Of a DNA stretch of 64,000 bases, positions 22,174 to 34,288 are shown piece by piece. Numbering within the stretch: position 1 is the first letter of the stretch; the number at the start of each line of letters is the position of its first letter. The translations under genes were made by a program, and so were the position numbers. The stretch is from Pseudarthrobacter sp. NamB4 (GTDB lineage: Bacteria; Actinomycetota; Actinomycetes; Actinomycetales; Micrococcaceae): NCBI RefSeq assembly GCF_005796185.1, contig NZ_VAHM01000001.1:186001-250000 (forward strand), given 5' to 3'. Under the pieces are notes generated by a model. That model was not told the origin of the DNA and did no database searches. It saw nothing but the letters and a program-made list of their open reading frames with translations.

Positions 22174-22440
22174 TCAGGAAGCGCGGCGGGCTCGGGCGGC
22201 GCGGCGCTTCAGTGCCCGGCGCTCGTCTTCGCTCATACCGCCCCAGACACCGGCGTCCTGGCCTGACTCAAGCGCCCACTGCAGGCAGGTATCCACCACG
22301 GGGCACCGGCGGCAGACGCTTTTCGCTTCCTCGATCTGCAGGAGGGCGGGCCCGGTGTTACCCACGGGAAAAAACAGTTCCGGGTCCTTATCGAGGCACG
22401 CTGCGCGGTTACGCCAATCCATGCTGATCAGTTGCTCCAT
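22174..22440 (-). CDS. whiB1: WhiB-family iron-sulfur transcription factor, WhiB1-like
   Basis: 88 residues with the four cluster-binding cysteines C15, C43, C46 and C52 (C-x27-C-x2-C-x5-C), the GVWGG turn near 65 and a basic C-terminus (RRALKRRAARARRAS) that contacts DNA. DWRNRAACLDKDPELFFPVG is typical of WhiB1, a 4Fe-4S protein that binds the primary sigma factor and responds to nitric oxide. The ATG at 22438-22440 is preferred over the Met seven codons in, because AAGGAG lies 12 bases before it. A short palindrome sits just upstream of that RBS. Confidence 0.92.
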   Translation of the reverse strand: MEQLISMDWRNRAACLDKDPELFFPVGNTGPALLQIEEAKSVCRRCPVVDTCLQWALESGQDAGVWGGMSEDERRALKRRAARARRAS

Positions 22441-22458
22441 TTCTGGGAAGAGCTCCTT

Positions 22459-22472
22459 GTGAAATTATTCAC
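22459..22472. promoter_or_regulatory. Palindrome GTGAA-N4-TTCAC upstream of whiB1
   Basis: The arms GTGAA and TTCAC are exact inverted repeats around ATTA and lie directly 5' of the whiB1 Shine-Dalgarno on the minus strand. The position suits an operator or a leader hairpin. The binding protein is unknown. Confidence 0.35.
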
Positions 22473-22534
22473 TAGTAGCTACAAAGGAAAAGGGCCCGGC
22501 AGGGCCCCCTTGGTCATCTGAATCAAGACTGTCA

Positions 22535-22553
22535 TGTTAACGCTGTGTAAACA
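22535..22553. promoter_or_regulatory. Imperfect palindrome TGTTAACGCTGTGTAAACA upstream of whiB1
   Basis: TGTTAAC and GTAAACA are inverted repeats with one mismatch around a five-base centre, about 95-115 bp before the whiB1 start, in an otherwise empty intergenic region. A possible activator or repressor site. Confidence 0.3.
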
Positions 22554-22641
22554 AGGGGTAATAACGCTTGATATCCCCGGAAAGCTGAGCGATACATCAC
22601 ACTGGCGCTGCTGGCCCTCACCTCTTTCCGACTATGTCCGG

Positions 22642-22647
22642 TAGGGT
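22642..22647 (+). promoter_or_regulatory. -10 element (TAGGGT) of a leaderless transcript
   Basis: TAGGGT is followed by six bases and then the GTG start at 22654. This is the spacing at which transcription starts on the first codon. No Shine-Dalgarno is present and the -35 region is poor. Confidence 0.45.
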
Positions 22648-22653
22648 GCCAGT

Positions 22654-23142
22654 GTGTCAAGACCCCCGGTAAACCCAGCAGACCAAACGCCCCCCTCAGC
22701 AGACTCCGGCGAGGGCCCGAATCGGCCGGATGACGCTGGCTCTCGAGTGCGGCCGACGGCGCTGGTTATTGTGGCCCTGGTGGTTGCCGCCGAGGCCGCA
22801 GCCCTCCTGGCCGCAGCGGCCTGGTACGGCTACCAGCTGGTCAGTGGGAGTCCTGTCCTATCTTTTGGGGGAGCCGTTTTCACCCTCGTACTCCTGCTCG
22901 CCTTCGCGGGTTGGCTGTTCGCGGTGGCCGTCTTCCTCTATCGGGGCTACCGGTGGACCAGGGCCGCTGCACTTGTGGCGCAGCTGTTCGTTCTGACCAT
23001 CGGATTTCCCACGCTGAGCGGCGGGCTGGTGGTGGCCGGGCTCGCAATGCTGCTCCCGGCAATCACCGCCATCGTGCTCCTTTTCCACAGCAAGGTCATC
23101 AGCTATGCCTCGCGCACCGGAGGTACGACGCCCGCACTTTGA
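22654..23142 (+). CDS. Small integral membrane protein, unknown function
   Basis: 162 residues: a Pro-rich hydrophilic head of about 33 residues, then four hydrophobic segments (about 34-56, 67-94, 100-118, 120-144) and a short polar tail. No named family recognised; similar four-helix proteins are common in Micrococcaceae. GTG 22654 is supported by the leaderless -10 box. It ends 22 bp before the convergent ATPase gene, with no obvious terminator between. Confidence 0.7.
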   Translation: MSRPPVNPADQTPPSADSGEGPNRPDDAGSRVRPTALVIVALVVAAEAAALLAAAAWYGYQLVSGSPVLSFGGAVFTLVLLLAFAGWLFAVAVFLYRGYRWTRAAALVAQLFVLTIGFPTLSGGLVVAGLAMLLPAITAIVLLFHSKVISYASRTGGTTPAL

Positions 23143-23164
23143 CCCTTCCGCCGGGAAAGCGAGT

Positions 23165-24517
23165 TCACTTTCTTCCGGCCCAGGCCACCTGGATCGAAGA
23201 TGAACGTCCGCGGGCTATTAGGACACCCCTGCCAGCTGGCGCATTAGGCTCCACCTCGAAGCGGACGCCGAACAGGTCCCCTTCCATAGTGGAGCGAGGG
23301 CAGAGCAGCATTCCCGTCCCCGACGCCCGGGCTTCCATGACCAGCGGAACGCGCTGAAGCAGCAAGGGGCTGTAATTAGCGGTGACGACGGCAGTATGGC
23401 CCATTGCATGAACTTCGGCCAGGTCCCGCAGGGCGCCGGCCGGCAAAACGTCTGCGTCGTCCGCCAACAACACCGCTGACTTCGGCAGTCTCCCCGCCTT
23501 CGCACGCGCGAGCGTCCGTTTCCAGAAATCCTCCGGATCCATCCCGTCTTCCGGCCAAACCCAGCGGTCGGCACTGGGGTTCAGGAGCCGCAGGGCGTGC
23601 AGGACGTTGGTTTTCCCGGAGAAAGCTCCACCCAGAATGGCGAAGACGCCCCCGGCCGGGACCCGCAAGGAGACGATGTCAAGTTCGTCACCACCTACGC
23701 CGATAAGCATGTGCACCTTGTCGGCCTCGGTACCGGGCAGGTCCCTGTCCTCCGGGCCAATCAACAGGTCGGCAACGGATACCAGTGCCGGCAGAGGTTC
23801 CACGCGGAAAGGGTGAGTGCTGCAGGGTGCCCCGCCTTCCGGGCCAATGCCGTTGCTTCCCGAACTCTCCTGGCCCGCCTCGTAGACCTGGCAAACGGCT
23901 GCTGTACCACCGCTGATGGAACCGAAAGCTACCCCCCGCCCCTTGAGCGCTGCGGTGGAAGGCATCTTCGGCCACGCGATCCTGGTGTCCTCATTGGAGC
24001 CGGTGGGGAAGAATATCCGGTTGGGAAGCGATCCGCTGAACCTGGCGGTCACCAGCTCGCGCTCGCCGGAAAGAAGAACAGTTATTCCGGCCCGGCCCCC
24101 GTCCCGGATGAGATCCTGCACCAGGTCTTCGGCCCAGGCCAGTGGGCCGGACCGAAAGGCGGACACCCAGGATCCCCAGCCCGAGATGACCACGACCAAG
24201 GGAACGCCGGCGCACCCGGGTCCGCTCAGCCGGTTCACCAGTTCCTGGTTTAACCGCTCCAGCACGCGCACGGCCCGCCGCAGCTCGTGCAGCCCTACGA
24301 GGGCGCCTGTGCGGGCATGCCCTGCGGCTGCCGGAACGCTGCCGGCTGCATCAAGGAGATAAAAGTGGCATTCAGCCGGGTGGGCCGCCAATTCCTGCAC
24401 TGCAAGTTCGAGGGCTTCCGTGGCGCCCGATGCTGGACCTCCCACCAGCGCCATGTGGCTGTCTTTTGCAATGTCCCACACCAAGGGCTTTACCTGCTGC
24501 CGCTCAGGTACATCCAT
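23165..24517 (-). CDS. FtsK/SpoIIIE-type ATPase, C-terminal modules (EccCb-like)
   Basis: 450 residues corresponding to the second and third ATPase modules of EssC/EccC-type type VII secretion ATPases. Module D2 begins at once (KPLVWDIAKDSHMALVGGPA), but its P-loop reads GGPASGATEAL and lacks the Lys, so it should not hydrolyse ATP; degenerate downstream modules are usual in this family. Module D3 has GGAFSGKTNVLHALRLL near 296-310, with AVLLADDADVLPAG as a Walker B-like strand. The ATG at 24515-24517 overlaps the stop of the upstream gene (TGATG), so the two chains are coupled as in the mycobacterial EccCa1/EccCb1 pair. No membrane segment. Confidence 0.75.
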   Translation of the reverse strand: MDVPERQQVKPLVWDIAKDSHMALVGGPASGATEALELAVQELAAHPAECHFYLLDAAGSVPAAAGHARTGALVGLHELRRAVRVLERLNQELVNRLSGPGCAGVPLVVVISGWGSWVSAFRSGPLAWAEDLVQDLIRDGGRAGITVLLSGERELVTARFSGSLPNRIFFPTGSNEDTRIAWPKMPSTAALKGRGVAFGSISGGTAAVCQVYEAGQESSGSNGIGPEGGAPCSTHPFRVEPLPALVSVADLLIGPEDRDLPGTEADKVHMLIGVGGDELDIVSLRVPAGGVFAILGGAFSGKTNVLHALRLLNPSADRWVWPEDGMDPEDFWKRTLARAKAGRLPKSAVLLADDADVLPAGALRDLAEVHAMGHTAVVTANYSPLLLQRVPLVMEARASGTGMLLCPRSTMEGDLFGVRFEVEPNAPAGRGVLIARGRSSSIQVAWAGRK

Positions 24518-27162
24518 CAGGCCCGCTCCACGGTCCAGTCCCCGGTCCCACCAGACGGTGTCTCCGCCGGAAGTTTGGTGGCTCCGCGCCGGACCGGTTT
24601 TTGTGGCAGGGGAGGGGCTACAGGTGGCCGGGGCGCGGCTCCGTTCTGCAGGGCCGACAGCTGGCGCACCATTTCAAGAAGGGGTGCTGCTGCCTGCGCG
24701 GGCGTTTGGTCGCGGGAGCCGGTACCTGCAGGGCAGCCGGTGCCCCCAGCTGTGAGGTAATCCGTGGTGAGCTCCACTTCAACGCCTTCGGGGGCGGATG
24801 CCGCAATCGCTCCCCCTGCGGAGGCTGCCTGAAATTCCTGCGGTGGCTCCATGCCGCGGACCATCAAGGCCCGGCCCGGTAGGCTCAGGCTGATCGCGGC
24901 GGCTGCAGGGGTGTGGATGATGTCCTGGGACTCAATGTCGGATTGGACCCGGAGGGCGATGCTGGTTGTGACATTCGCACGGATGTCTGCCGTTAGCGCG
25001 CCCTGCGGCCGCTGCGTGGCCATCACCAGGTGAAGGCCAAGCGACCGGCCGATGGACGCAATGCGCATCAGTTCACGAAGCACTTCGGGAGCATCATCTA
25101 CGAGCATGCGGAACTCGTCGATGACCATGACCAATTGGGGGAGTGCGGCGTCCCGGGATGCTGGTGATGACCGGTATGCTGCGAGGTCCGGGACGCCGGC
25201 CGCAGCGAGGGTCTCCTCCCTGTACCGGATTTCAGCCCGAAGGGAGGCCAAAGTTCGTTCAAGTTCGTGGGCGGACAAGTCGGTAAGTACCCCGACGCAG
25301 TGCACCAGTCCTGCCAGTGGTCCGAGTCCTGAACCGCCCTTGAAGTCGACGAAGAGGAAGTTGACCCGGTCTGGCGGGTAACTGAGTGCCAGCGCCAGCG
25401 TCAGGCCCCGCAGGAGTTCGGACTTGCCAGAGCCCGTGGTACCCGCAACCAGCAGGTGCGGGCCATCGGCCTGAAGATCCAACATCTGGGGACCTGAAGG
25501 CCCAAGACCCAGCGGAACCGACAGGCTTCCGGTGCGGGAACCGGATGTCCAGCGGGCAGCAGTGGCGGCGTGGGACAACGGCAGCACGTCGTCCAGCCGG
25601 CAAAGAGCAGGGATGGAGGGCCCCGCCCGGTCCTGCAAGGAAGGGCAGGCGGCCAGCTGCCGACAGAACCTGCTGAACACGTCGTAGGGGGCCAGATCCG
25701 GCACGAAGGCAACCTCGCGGCCGGGTTCGCGCAGCACTGATTGCTGCTCAGCCAGTTCAACATCCACCGCTCCGGGAGGGCGGGCAGGTACGTCAAACTG
25801 CACAACGTGCCACCCCAGCGGCACCGCTGCCTCGAGCAGCTCGTCAGTGTCCGTAACTGGGGACGCCGTGAGCAGAACGACGCCATGCTGGCAGCTTTGC
25901 CCCAAGCCTTCCCGGAGCGCACCAAGGCAAGCGTCCCGGGTGGCTGCCAGAGTCATGCCGGGGAGGAAACGGGCAGGGAGGGGGAGACTCTCCGGGCGGC
26001 CACAAATAACGACCCGCGTGCTGCGCCCCCGGGGATAGGCAGCGAACTGCATGACAAGGGCCCTGGCCATCCCTTCTGTCACGACCCGCGGACCGCGGAT
26101 AACGGTGTGGGTATGGGCGGGGTCGAGCAGCACGGGCATGTCCACGGCCGACGGCAAATCCGGCGGTACGCTCCAGCCCTCGACTTTTACATTGGCGGGC
26201 TGCGACGCCTGTCCAAGCCGAAGCCACACCCTGCCCTCAGCAGGAGCCGCGGGAGCGGCGGCCGGTCCATGAACTGCTGCCAGTACAAGTACCGCGAGTG
26301 AAGGGCCGGATTTTCGCCGCCTCGCGGCATCCTCCGCCGCCGCGGTTTTGATCCTGGCCCTGAATTCGTGGTGCGCGCGCCGACCGGCCGCCAGGGGGAT
26401 GAGCACCGATACGGCTGAGCCCGCCGAGAAGGCAAGGAACATCCACATGCCTGTGACGACGGCGAGTCCCATGCCGATAACGAGGGGAAGGACTGCGGTG
26501 AGCAGGAGGACGCCGCGGTTGCCTGGTGCCGTGGGGCCGGCAACGGTGAGCGGCTCCTGGACCGAAGTCCCGGCGTCGGAAAGCGCCTTGTCCGGGGAGC
26601 CCAGGAAGACAAGCGACATTGCCGAATTTCCGCAACGGATGGCAGAGGCCGTAGTGATGATGGCGTGGCGGACCCTGCCGCCGTCGACATAGGTGCCGTT
26701 GGCGCTGCCCAGGTCGACAATCATGATGTCTTTGTCGGTAACCACCAGGCGCGCATGTTCGCGGGAGAGCTCAGGGTCAGGGATTACGATGCGGGTATTG
26801 TTCCTGCCGATCGTGTAGGTACCCCGGCGGAGGGAGACAAGGGTGCCCGCGCCCGCCCCGCTGTGGACGGCCAGGGCGACGGGGGCAACAGGCTCGGGCG
26901 CGGGACGTCGTCGTACCTTTCGACCAGCAGGCTCTGCACCGCCGTCCACCAGGACGGCGCCATTCACCAGTGGTGTTGTCCCCAGGGTCATCGAGCACAG
27001 GTCAACTCCGCCAACGAATACCGCACCCGTGCAGAATTTCCGCTCGAGTTCCGCCTGGATCCGTGCGCCGGAGGTGCCGGATGGTGCGGTGATGGACAGT
27101 TCAACGGGCGGCTCCGCCAGTGGTGACTGCGGGCCGCGGACAAGAGTGCAGTGGAGCGTCAT
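24517..27162 (-). CDS. FHA-domain FtsK/SpoIIIE ATPase (EssC/EccCa-like)
   Basis: 881 residues. The N-terminal part resembles the ubiquitin-like first domain of EssC (about 1-90). An FHA domain follows at about 105-190 (YTIGRNN, LSREHARLVV, DLGSANGTYVDGG), then two adjacent membrane segments (about 213-262) and a cytosolic ATPase D1 with P-loop TTGSGKSELLRGL near 573-585 and Walker B QLVMVIDEFRMLV near 685. FHA domains read phosphothreonine. Such proteins power WXG100-type secretion, but no WXG100, EccB, EccD or EccE gene is visible nearby, so the substrate is unknown. Start codon 27160-27162 follows AGGAACCTACCT-like sequence. Confidence 0.82.
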   Translation of the reverse strand: MTLHCTLVRGPQSPLAEPPVELSITAPSGTSGARIQAELERKFCTGAVFVGGVDLCSMTLGTTPLVNGAVLVDGGAEPAGRKVRRRPAPEPVAPVALAVHSGAGAGTLVSLRRGTYTIGRNNTRIVIPDPELSREHARLVVTDKDIMIVDLGSANGTYVDGGRVRHAIITTASAIRCGNSAMSLVFLGSPDKALSDAGTSVQEPLTVAGPTAPGNRGVLLLTAVLPLVIGMGLAVVTGMWMFLAFSAGSAVSVLIPLAAGRRAHHEFRARIKTAAAEDAARRRKSGPSLAVLVLAAVHGPAAAPAAPAEGRVWLRLGQASQPANVKVEGWSVPPDLPSAVDMPVLLDPAHTHTVIRGPRVVTEGMARALVMQFAAYPRGRSTRVVICGRPESLPLPARFLPGMTLAATRDACLGALREGLGQSCQHGVVLLTASPVTDTDELLEAAVPLGWHVVQFDVPARPPGAVDVELAEQQSVLREPGREVAFVPDLAPYDVFSRFCRQLAACPSLQDRAGPSIPALCRLDDVLPLSHAATAARWTSGSRTGSLSVPLGLGPSGPQMLDLQADGPHLLVAGTTGSGKSELLRGLTLALALSYPPDRVNFLFVDFKGGSGLGPLAGLVHCVGVLTDLSAHELERTLASLRAEIRYREETLAAAGVPDLAAYRSSPASRDAALPQLVMVIDEFRMLVDDAPEVLRELMRIASIGRSLGLHLVMATQRPQGALTADIRANVTTSIALRVQSDIESQDIIHTPAAAAISLSLPGRALMVRGMEPPQEFQAASAGGAIAASAPEGVEVELTTDYLTAGGTGCPAGTGSRDQTPAQAAAPLLEMVRQLSALQNGAAPRPPVAPPLPQKPVRRGATKLPAETPSGGTGDWTVERA

Positions 27163-27198
27163 AGGTAGGTTCCTTTGGTGCCTTTCACCCCACGCTAG

Positions 27199-30544
<3,346 letters not shown>

Positions 30545-30548
<4 letters not shown>

Positions 30549-31426
30549 GCGCATCTTCGCCAGCGGAACTGACAAGTCCAGGGCATGGGGGAGGACTTCG
30601 CGATATCCGGCAGTCGCGGTTCCTCCTCAAGCTACTGGTACGGAAGGAACTTAAGGTCCGCTACCGGGGGTCGGTACTCGGCCTCTTGTGGTCCTACGTT
30701 AAACCCGGAGTGCAGTTCATAGTGTTCTATATTGCTCTGGGAGTGTTCCTCGGGCTTGAGCGGAGTCCGAGGAACCCCGAGGGGCTTCCCAACTACGCGG
30801 TCTACCTCTTCTCGGGCATCGTTCTGATCAACTTTTTTTCGGAGGCACTGGGAAACGCATCCCGTTCGATCGTCAATAACGGAAACCTGATTAAGAAGAT
30901 CTACCTTCCCCGCGAGCTGTTTCCAGTCGCCTCTGTGTGGGTGTCGGCGGTTCACTTCTTTCCGCAGTTGGTAGTCCTCGTCGCTGGGTGCCTCCTCGCC
31001 GGCTGGCATCCGAACGTATTCCAACTGCTGGCGGCGGTGGCGGGTTTCGCTATCGTGGGTCTGCTGGCTACCGGGCTTGGCCTGCTCTTTGGTTCTGCCA
31101 ATGTGTATTTCCGGGACTCCGAGAACCTTGTGGACATGCTTTTGATGGTTGCGACGTGGGCTTCACCTGTCATGTATGCGTGGTCAATGGTCGAGGAGAA
31201 ACTGGGTGCCGCCTGGTTTGCCGTTTACCAGGCGAATCCCATCACCATCGGTGTTGAGCTTTTCCATTACGCGTTCTGGTTCCCCACGACAGACGGGACC
31301 ACGGCGATGCCACCCAACCTCTTCACCCTCTGGACGCCGCTGGGTCTGGTCATCGCCCTGGCAGTTGTCATTTTGGGTCAATACACCTTCCGGCGGCTTG
31401 AGGGCCGCTTCGCCCAGGAGCTGTGA
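30545..31426 (+). CDS. wzm: ABC transporter permease for polysaccharide export
   Basis: 293-residue ABC-2 permease of the Wzm/RfbA kind. A cytosolic amphipathic start (RQSRFLLKLLVRKELKVRYRG) leads to about six membrane segments; VRYRGSVLGLLWSYVKPG and the NLIKKIYLPRELFPVASV loop are family hallmarks. It forms the channel for lipid-linked polysaccharide. GTG 30545 overlaps the glfT2 stop. In mycobacteria the homologous pair Rv3783/Rv3781 exports the galactan precursor. Confidence 0.9.
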
Positions 31427-32152
31427 GTGGTCAACGCAATTGAAGTTTCAGACATCAGCAAGCAGTTTGTCCTCCGGCATACGCGGTCCATCAAGGAAGC
31501 AGTTGTTTGGCTGGCCAAGGGCCGGAAAGGCGACCTGTCGGAGAAGTTCCACGCCTTGAAGAACGTCTCTGTCGAGGTCAGGACGGGGGAGACGGTGGCG
31601 CTGCTGGGCCTGAACGGTTCCGGCAAGTCGACGTTGCTGAAGCACATCTCCGGAGTGATGCTGCCAGATTCCGGAACCGTCCGGACACGGGGAAGGGTGG
31701 CCGGCCTTATCGAGGTTGGAGCCGGCTTTCACCCAGACCTGTCAGGCCGGGACAACGTCTTCCTGAATGGCGCCATCTTGGGAATGACCGAGCAGCAGGT
31801 CAAGGATCGATTCGACGAGATTGTCGAATTCTCCGAGATCGGGCAATTCATCGACACTGAGGTCAAGTTCTATTCATCCGGCATGTACTTGCGGCTTGCG
31901 TTCTCCGTTGCCGTTCACACTGACCCGGAAGTCTTTTTGATCGATGAGATCCTCGCGGTGGGGGATGAGCCTTTCCAGCGCAAGTGCATCGACAAGATCC
32001 AGGAACTGGCCCGCGATGGTAAGACGCTCGTGGTCGTCAGCCACGACCTGGATCTTGTCTCCCGTATCTGTGACCGGGGAATCCTCCTGGAGCACGGTAA
32101 CGTAACATTCGACGGGCCAATTCACGAGGCCGTCTCGATTTTGCGCGCCTGA
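31427..32152 (+). CDS. wzt: ABC transporter ATPase for polysaccharide export
   Basis: 241-residue ATPase partner of the permease. Walker A LLGLNGSGKSTLLKHI (about 60-75), Q-loop region GLIEVGAGFHPDLSGRDN, signature FYSSGMYLRLAFSVA near 147, Walker B VFLIDEILAVGD near 170 and H-loop VVSHDLDLV. It lacks the C-terminal carbohydrate-binding domain of long Wzt proteins, so chain length is probably not sensed at this subunit. GTG 31427 immediately follows the wzm stop. Followed by a 112-bp gap before a membrane protein gene. Confidence 0.92.
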   Translation: MVNAIEVSDISKQFVLRHTRSIKEAVVWLAKGRKGDLSEKFHALKNVSVEVRTGETVALLGLNGSGKSTLLKHISGVMLPDSGTVRTRGRVAGLIEVGAGFHPDLSGRDNVFLNGAILGMTEQQVKDRFDEIVEFSEIGQFIDTEVKFYSSGMYLRLAFSVAVHTDPEVFLIDEILAVGDEPFQRKCIDKIQELARDGKTLVVVSHDLDLVSRICDRGILLEHGNVTFDGPIHEAVSILRA

Positions 32153-32264
32153 CTCTTCCCCTGGCGAACACAGGCGGTTCACGGTTGGTTATGGCTCTCA
32201 ATGTCAAAGCTAGTGGCAGCCCCTGCCACGTCGGCCAGTGTGCCACTAAACTTTCGGAGGATTC

Positions 32265-34268
32265 TTGTCCTGGTTTGATGAAGCCCCACAGTTTGTCCTG
32301 GCAGCGGCTTTGCTGTTCGTCCCGGGTCTCGCTGTGGCCGTCGCAGCCAGGCTCAGGGGATTCCGCATCTTTGCGCTGGCGCCAGGTATCAGCGTGGCAA
32401 TGGTGGCCATTTCAGCGATAGTCGCTCCGTTTGTCGGAATCCCCTGGACACTGCTGCCTGTTGTCGTCGCAACGGCAATCGTGGCCGGGTTCGCCTTTGC
32501 TGCTTCCGCTTTAGCGGGGAAGGGTGCGAAAGTCCGCCCTGACGCTGGTGGCAGCTCGCGGTGGCTCGTGGGTTCATCTTTGTTGGCCGTTATTCTTGCT
32601 GCCTTTTTGATTTCCCGCCGGCTTATGAGTGCTATTGGCCAGCCGGAATCTTTTTCGCAAACCTTCGACAATGTTTTCCATCTCAACGCGATCCGTTACA
32701 TCCTCGACACGGGTTCCGGGTCGTCGCTCACGCTGAACGCTATGACAGGAGCGGCTTCCTACCCGGCAGCCTGGCACGACCTGGTTTCGCTGTTAATCAT
32801 TGTTGGTGGAGGTGAAATACCGGCGTCTGTGAACGTCATCAACATTGTCGTGGCCGCTATTGTCTGGCCTCTTGGCTGCATCTACCTCGCGCAGACAGTC
32901 TGGGGCAGCCGCCCGGCTGTCCTCCTTTCAGCCGGTGTCCTGTCCGCGGCCTTCGGCGCTTTCCCCTTCTCGCTGCTTGATTTCGGCGTCCTGTACCCGA
33001 ATTTCCTTGCCGTTGCACTCCTGCCGCTTGTCGTAGCCATCTCGCTGGAAGTGTTGGGCGTGTCCGCAACGCCGATTCATTCCAGGGTCATCGCGGCGCT
33101 TGTTCTGCTGGCCGTCCTCCCGGGCCTTGCTCTGGCCCACCCCAGTGCAGCCATGGCCTGGATTGCGATGATGGCACCCCCGGCCGCATATGTTTTCGCG
33201 CGACTTCTGGTGCGCACGCTGACGTCGCTGCGCGGACGGGCCCGCTTGCTTACTTCGGCGAGCTTGGTTGCGGTCGCGGTTGTCGCCGTCGTCGTTGTAC
33301 GCACACTGTGGGACGCTGTCCGGCCACCGGCGGAGGCTGCGTTCTGGCCACCCGTCGAGAGCAGCGGCCAAGCTATCGGTGAAGTAATTGCCAGCTCGGC
33401 AATCGGGCGTCCGGTGGCATGGGGCGTCATGGCCCTGACTGTCATCGGGATCTTCGTGATCATCAGGTCCGGCAAGCAGCTGTGGTTGCTGGGTACCTAT
33501 GCTGTGGTGGCCTTCCTCTTCGTCGTGGTCAGTTCCTTCCCAGCAGATGACTTCCGGGCCTACTGGACGGGTATCTGGTATAACGACCCACCGAGGCTTG
33601 CGGCGCTGTTGCCAATGGTTACGATTCCACTTGCCAGCCGTGGTGCCGTCTTCGTCTGGGAACTCCTGCTCCAGGGCGTGACGCGGGGCATGGAGGTTTG
33701 GCAGTTGAAGCGCTCAGGCGGAACGTTAAAAAACGGAGGCCGTGTACGGCTGGACCTTTATATCGCGGTTGCTGGGCTTGTTGTTGTCCTGGCCCTTGGG
33801 GTTGCCACTCAGCGGGGGAGCGTTCGCCAAGCCCAGGACGCCATGGCCAACTCCTACCGTCTATCCTCCGACTCGCCCCTGGTCTCCAGCGATGAACTGC
33901 AGCTGATCGACCGCCTTGCGGAAGAGGTGCCCCCTGACGCGGTCATGGTCGGGAACCCCTGGAACGGAAGTTCCCTGGCGTATGCCCTTGCGGACCGAAA
34001 ACTCATCCAGCTGCATATTCTGAGCGCTGTTCCTGACGGGACTGCTGCACTTCTTAACGGGCCGACCCCCTCGAAAGACGATCCTGCGGTCTGTCCGGCT
34101 GTCGAGGAGCTGAATATCGATTACATTCTGGACTTTGGCCACCGTGAAGTGCATGGCAGGGACAGCGGTTACAAGGGACTGGATAACCTCATCGCTTCCG
34201 GCATGGCAACGCTTGAAGATTCGGAAGGCGAAGCGAAGCTTTACAAGCTGCAGCTTTGCGGTAGCTGA
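32265..34268 (+). CDS. Large polytopic membrane protein (DUF6541-like)
   Basis: 667 residues with a dozen or more hydrophobic segments up to about 590 and a soluble C-terminal domain that holds conserved-looking VPPDAVMVGNPWNGSSLAYA and LNIDYILDFGHREVHG. The layout (many helices, then a small extracytoplasmic domain) is that of DUF6541 and of GT-C glycosyltransferases such as arabinofuranosyl- or mannosyltransferases. I infer a lipid-linked-sugar transferase role but no catalytic motif is certain. TTG 32265 is the start: CGGAGG at 32254-32260 precedes it with good spacing. Transcribed with, but 112 bp after, wzt. Confidence 0.7.
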   Translation: MSWFDEAPQFVLAAALLFVPGLAVAVAARLRGFRIFALAPGISVAMVAISAIVAPFVGIPWTLLPVVVATAIVAGFAFAASALAGKGAKVRPDAGGSSRWLVGSSLLAVILAAFLISRRLMSAIGQPESFSQTFDNVFHLNAIRYILDTGSGSSLTLNAMTGAASYPAAWHDLVSLLIIVGGGEIPASVNVINIVVAAIVWPLGCIYLAQTVWGSRPAVLLSAGVLSAAFGAFPFSLLDFGVLYPNFLAVALLPLVVAISLEVLGVSATPIHSRVIAALVLLAVLPGLALAHPSAAMAWIAMMAPPAAYVFARLLVRTLTSLRGRARLLTSASLVAVAVVAVVVVRTLWDAVRPPAEAAFWPPVESSGQAIGEVIASSAIGRPVAWGVMALTVIGIFVIIRSGKQLWLLGTYAVVAFLFVVVSSFPADDFRAYWTGIWYNDPPRLAALLPMVTIPLASRGAVFVWELLLQGVTRGMEVWQLKRSGGTLKNGGRVRLDLYIAVAGLVVVLALGVATQRGSVRQAQDAMANSYRLSSDSPLVSSDELQLIDRLAEEVPPDAVMVGNPWNGSSLAYALADRKLIQLHILSAVPDGTAALLNGPTPSKDDPAVCPAVEELNIDYILDFGHREVHGRDSGYKGLDNLIASGMATLEDSEGEAKLYKLQLCGS

Positions 34269-34288
34269 CAGGGCCCCTGGCCAACAGT

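Noticed and set aside
23165..27162. EssC/EccC gene pair as a frameshifted pseudogene
   Set aside because: The break falls exactly between modules D1 and D2 with a TGATG overlap, as in natural EccCa/EccCb pairs, so two genes are more likely.
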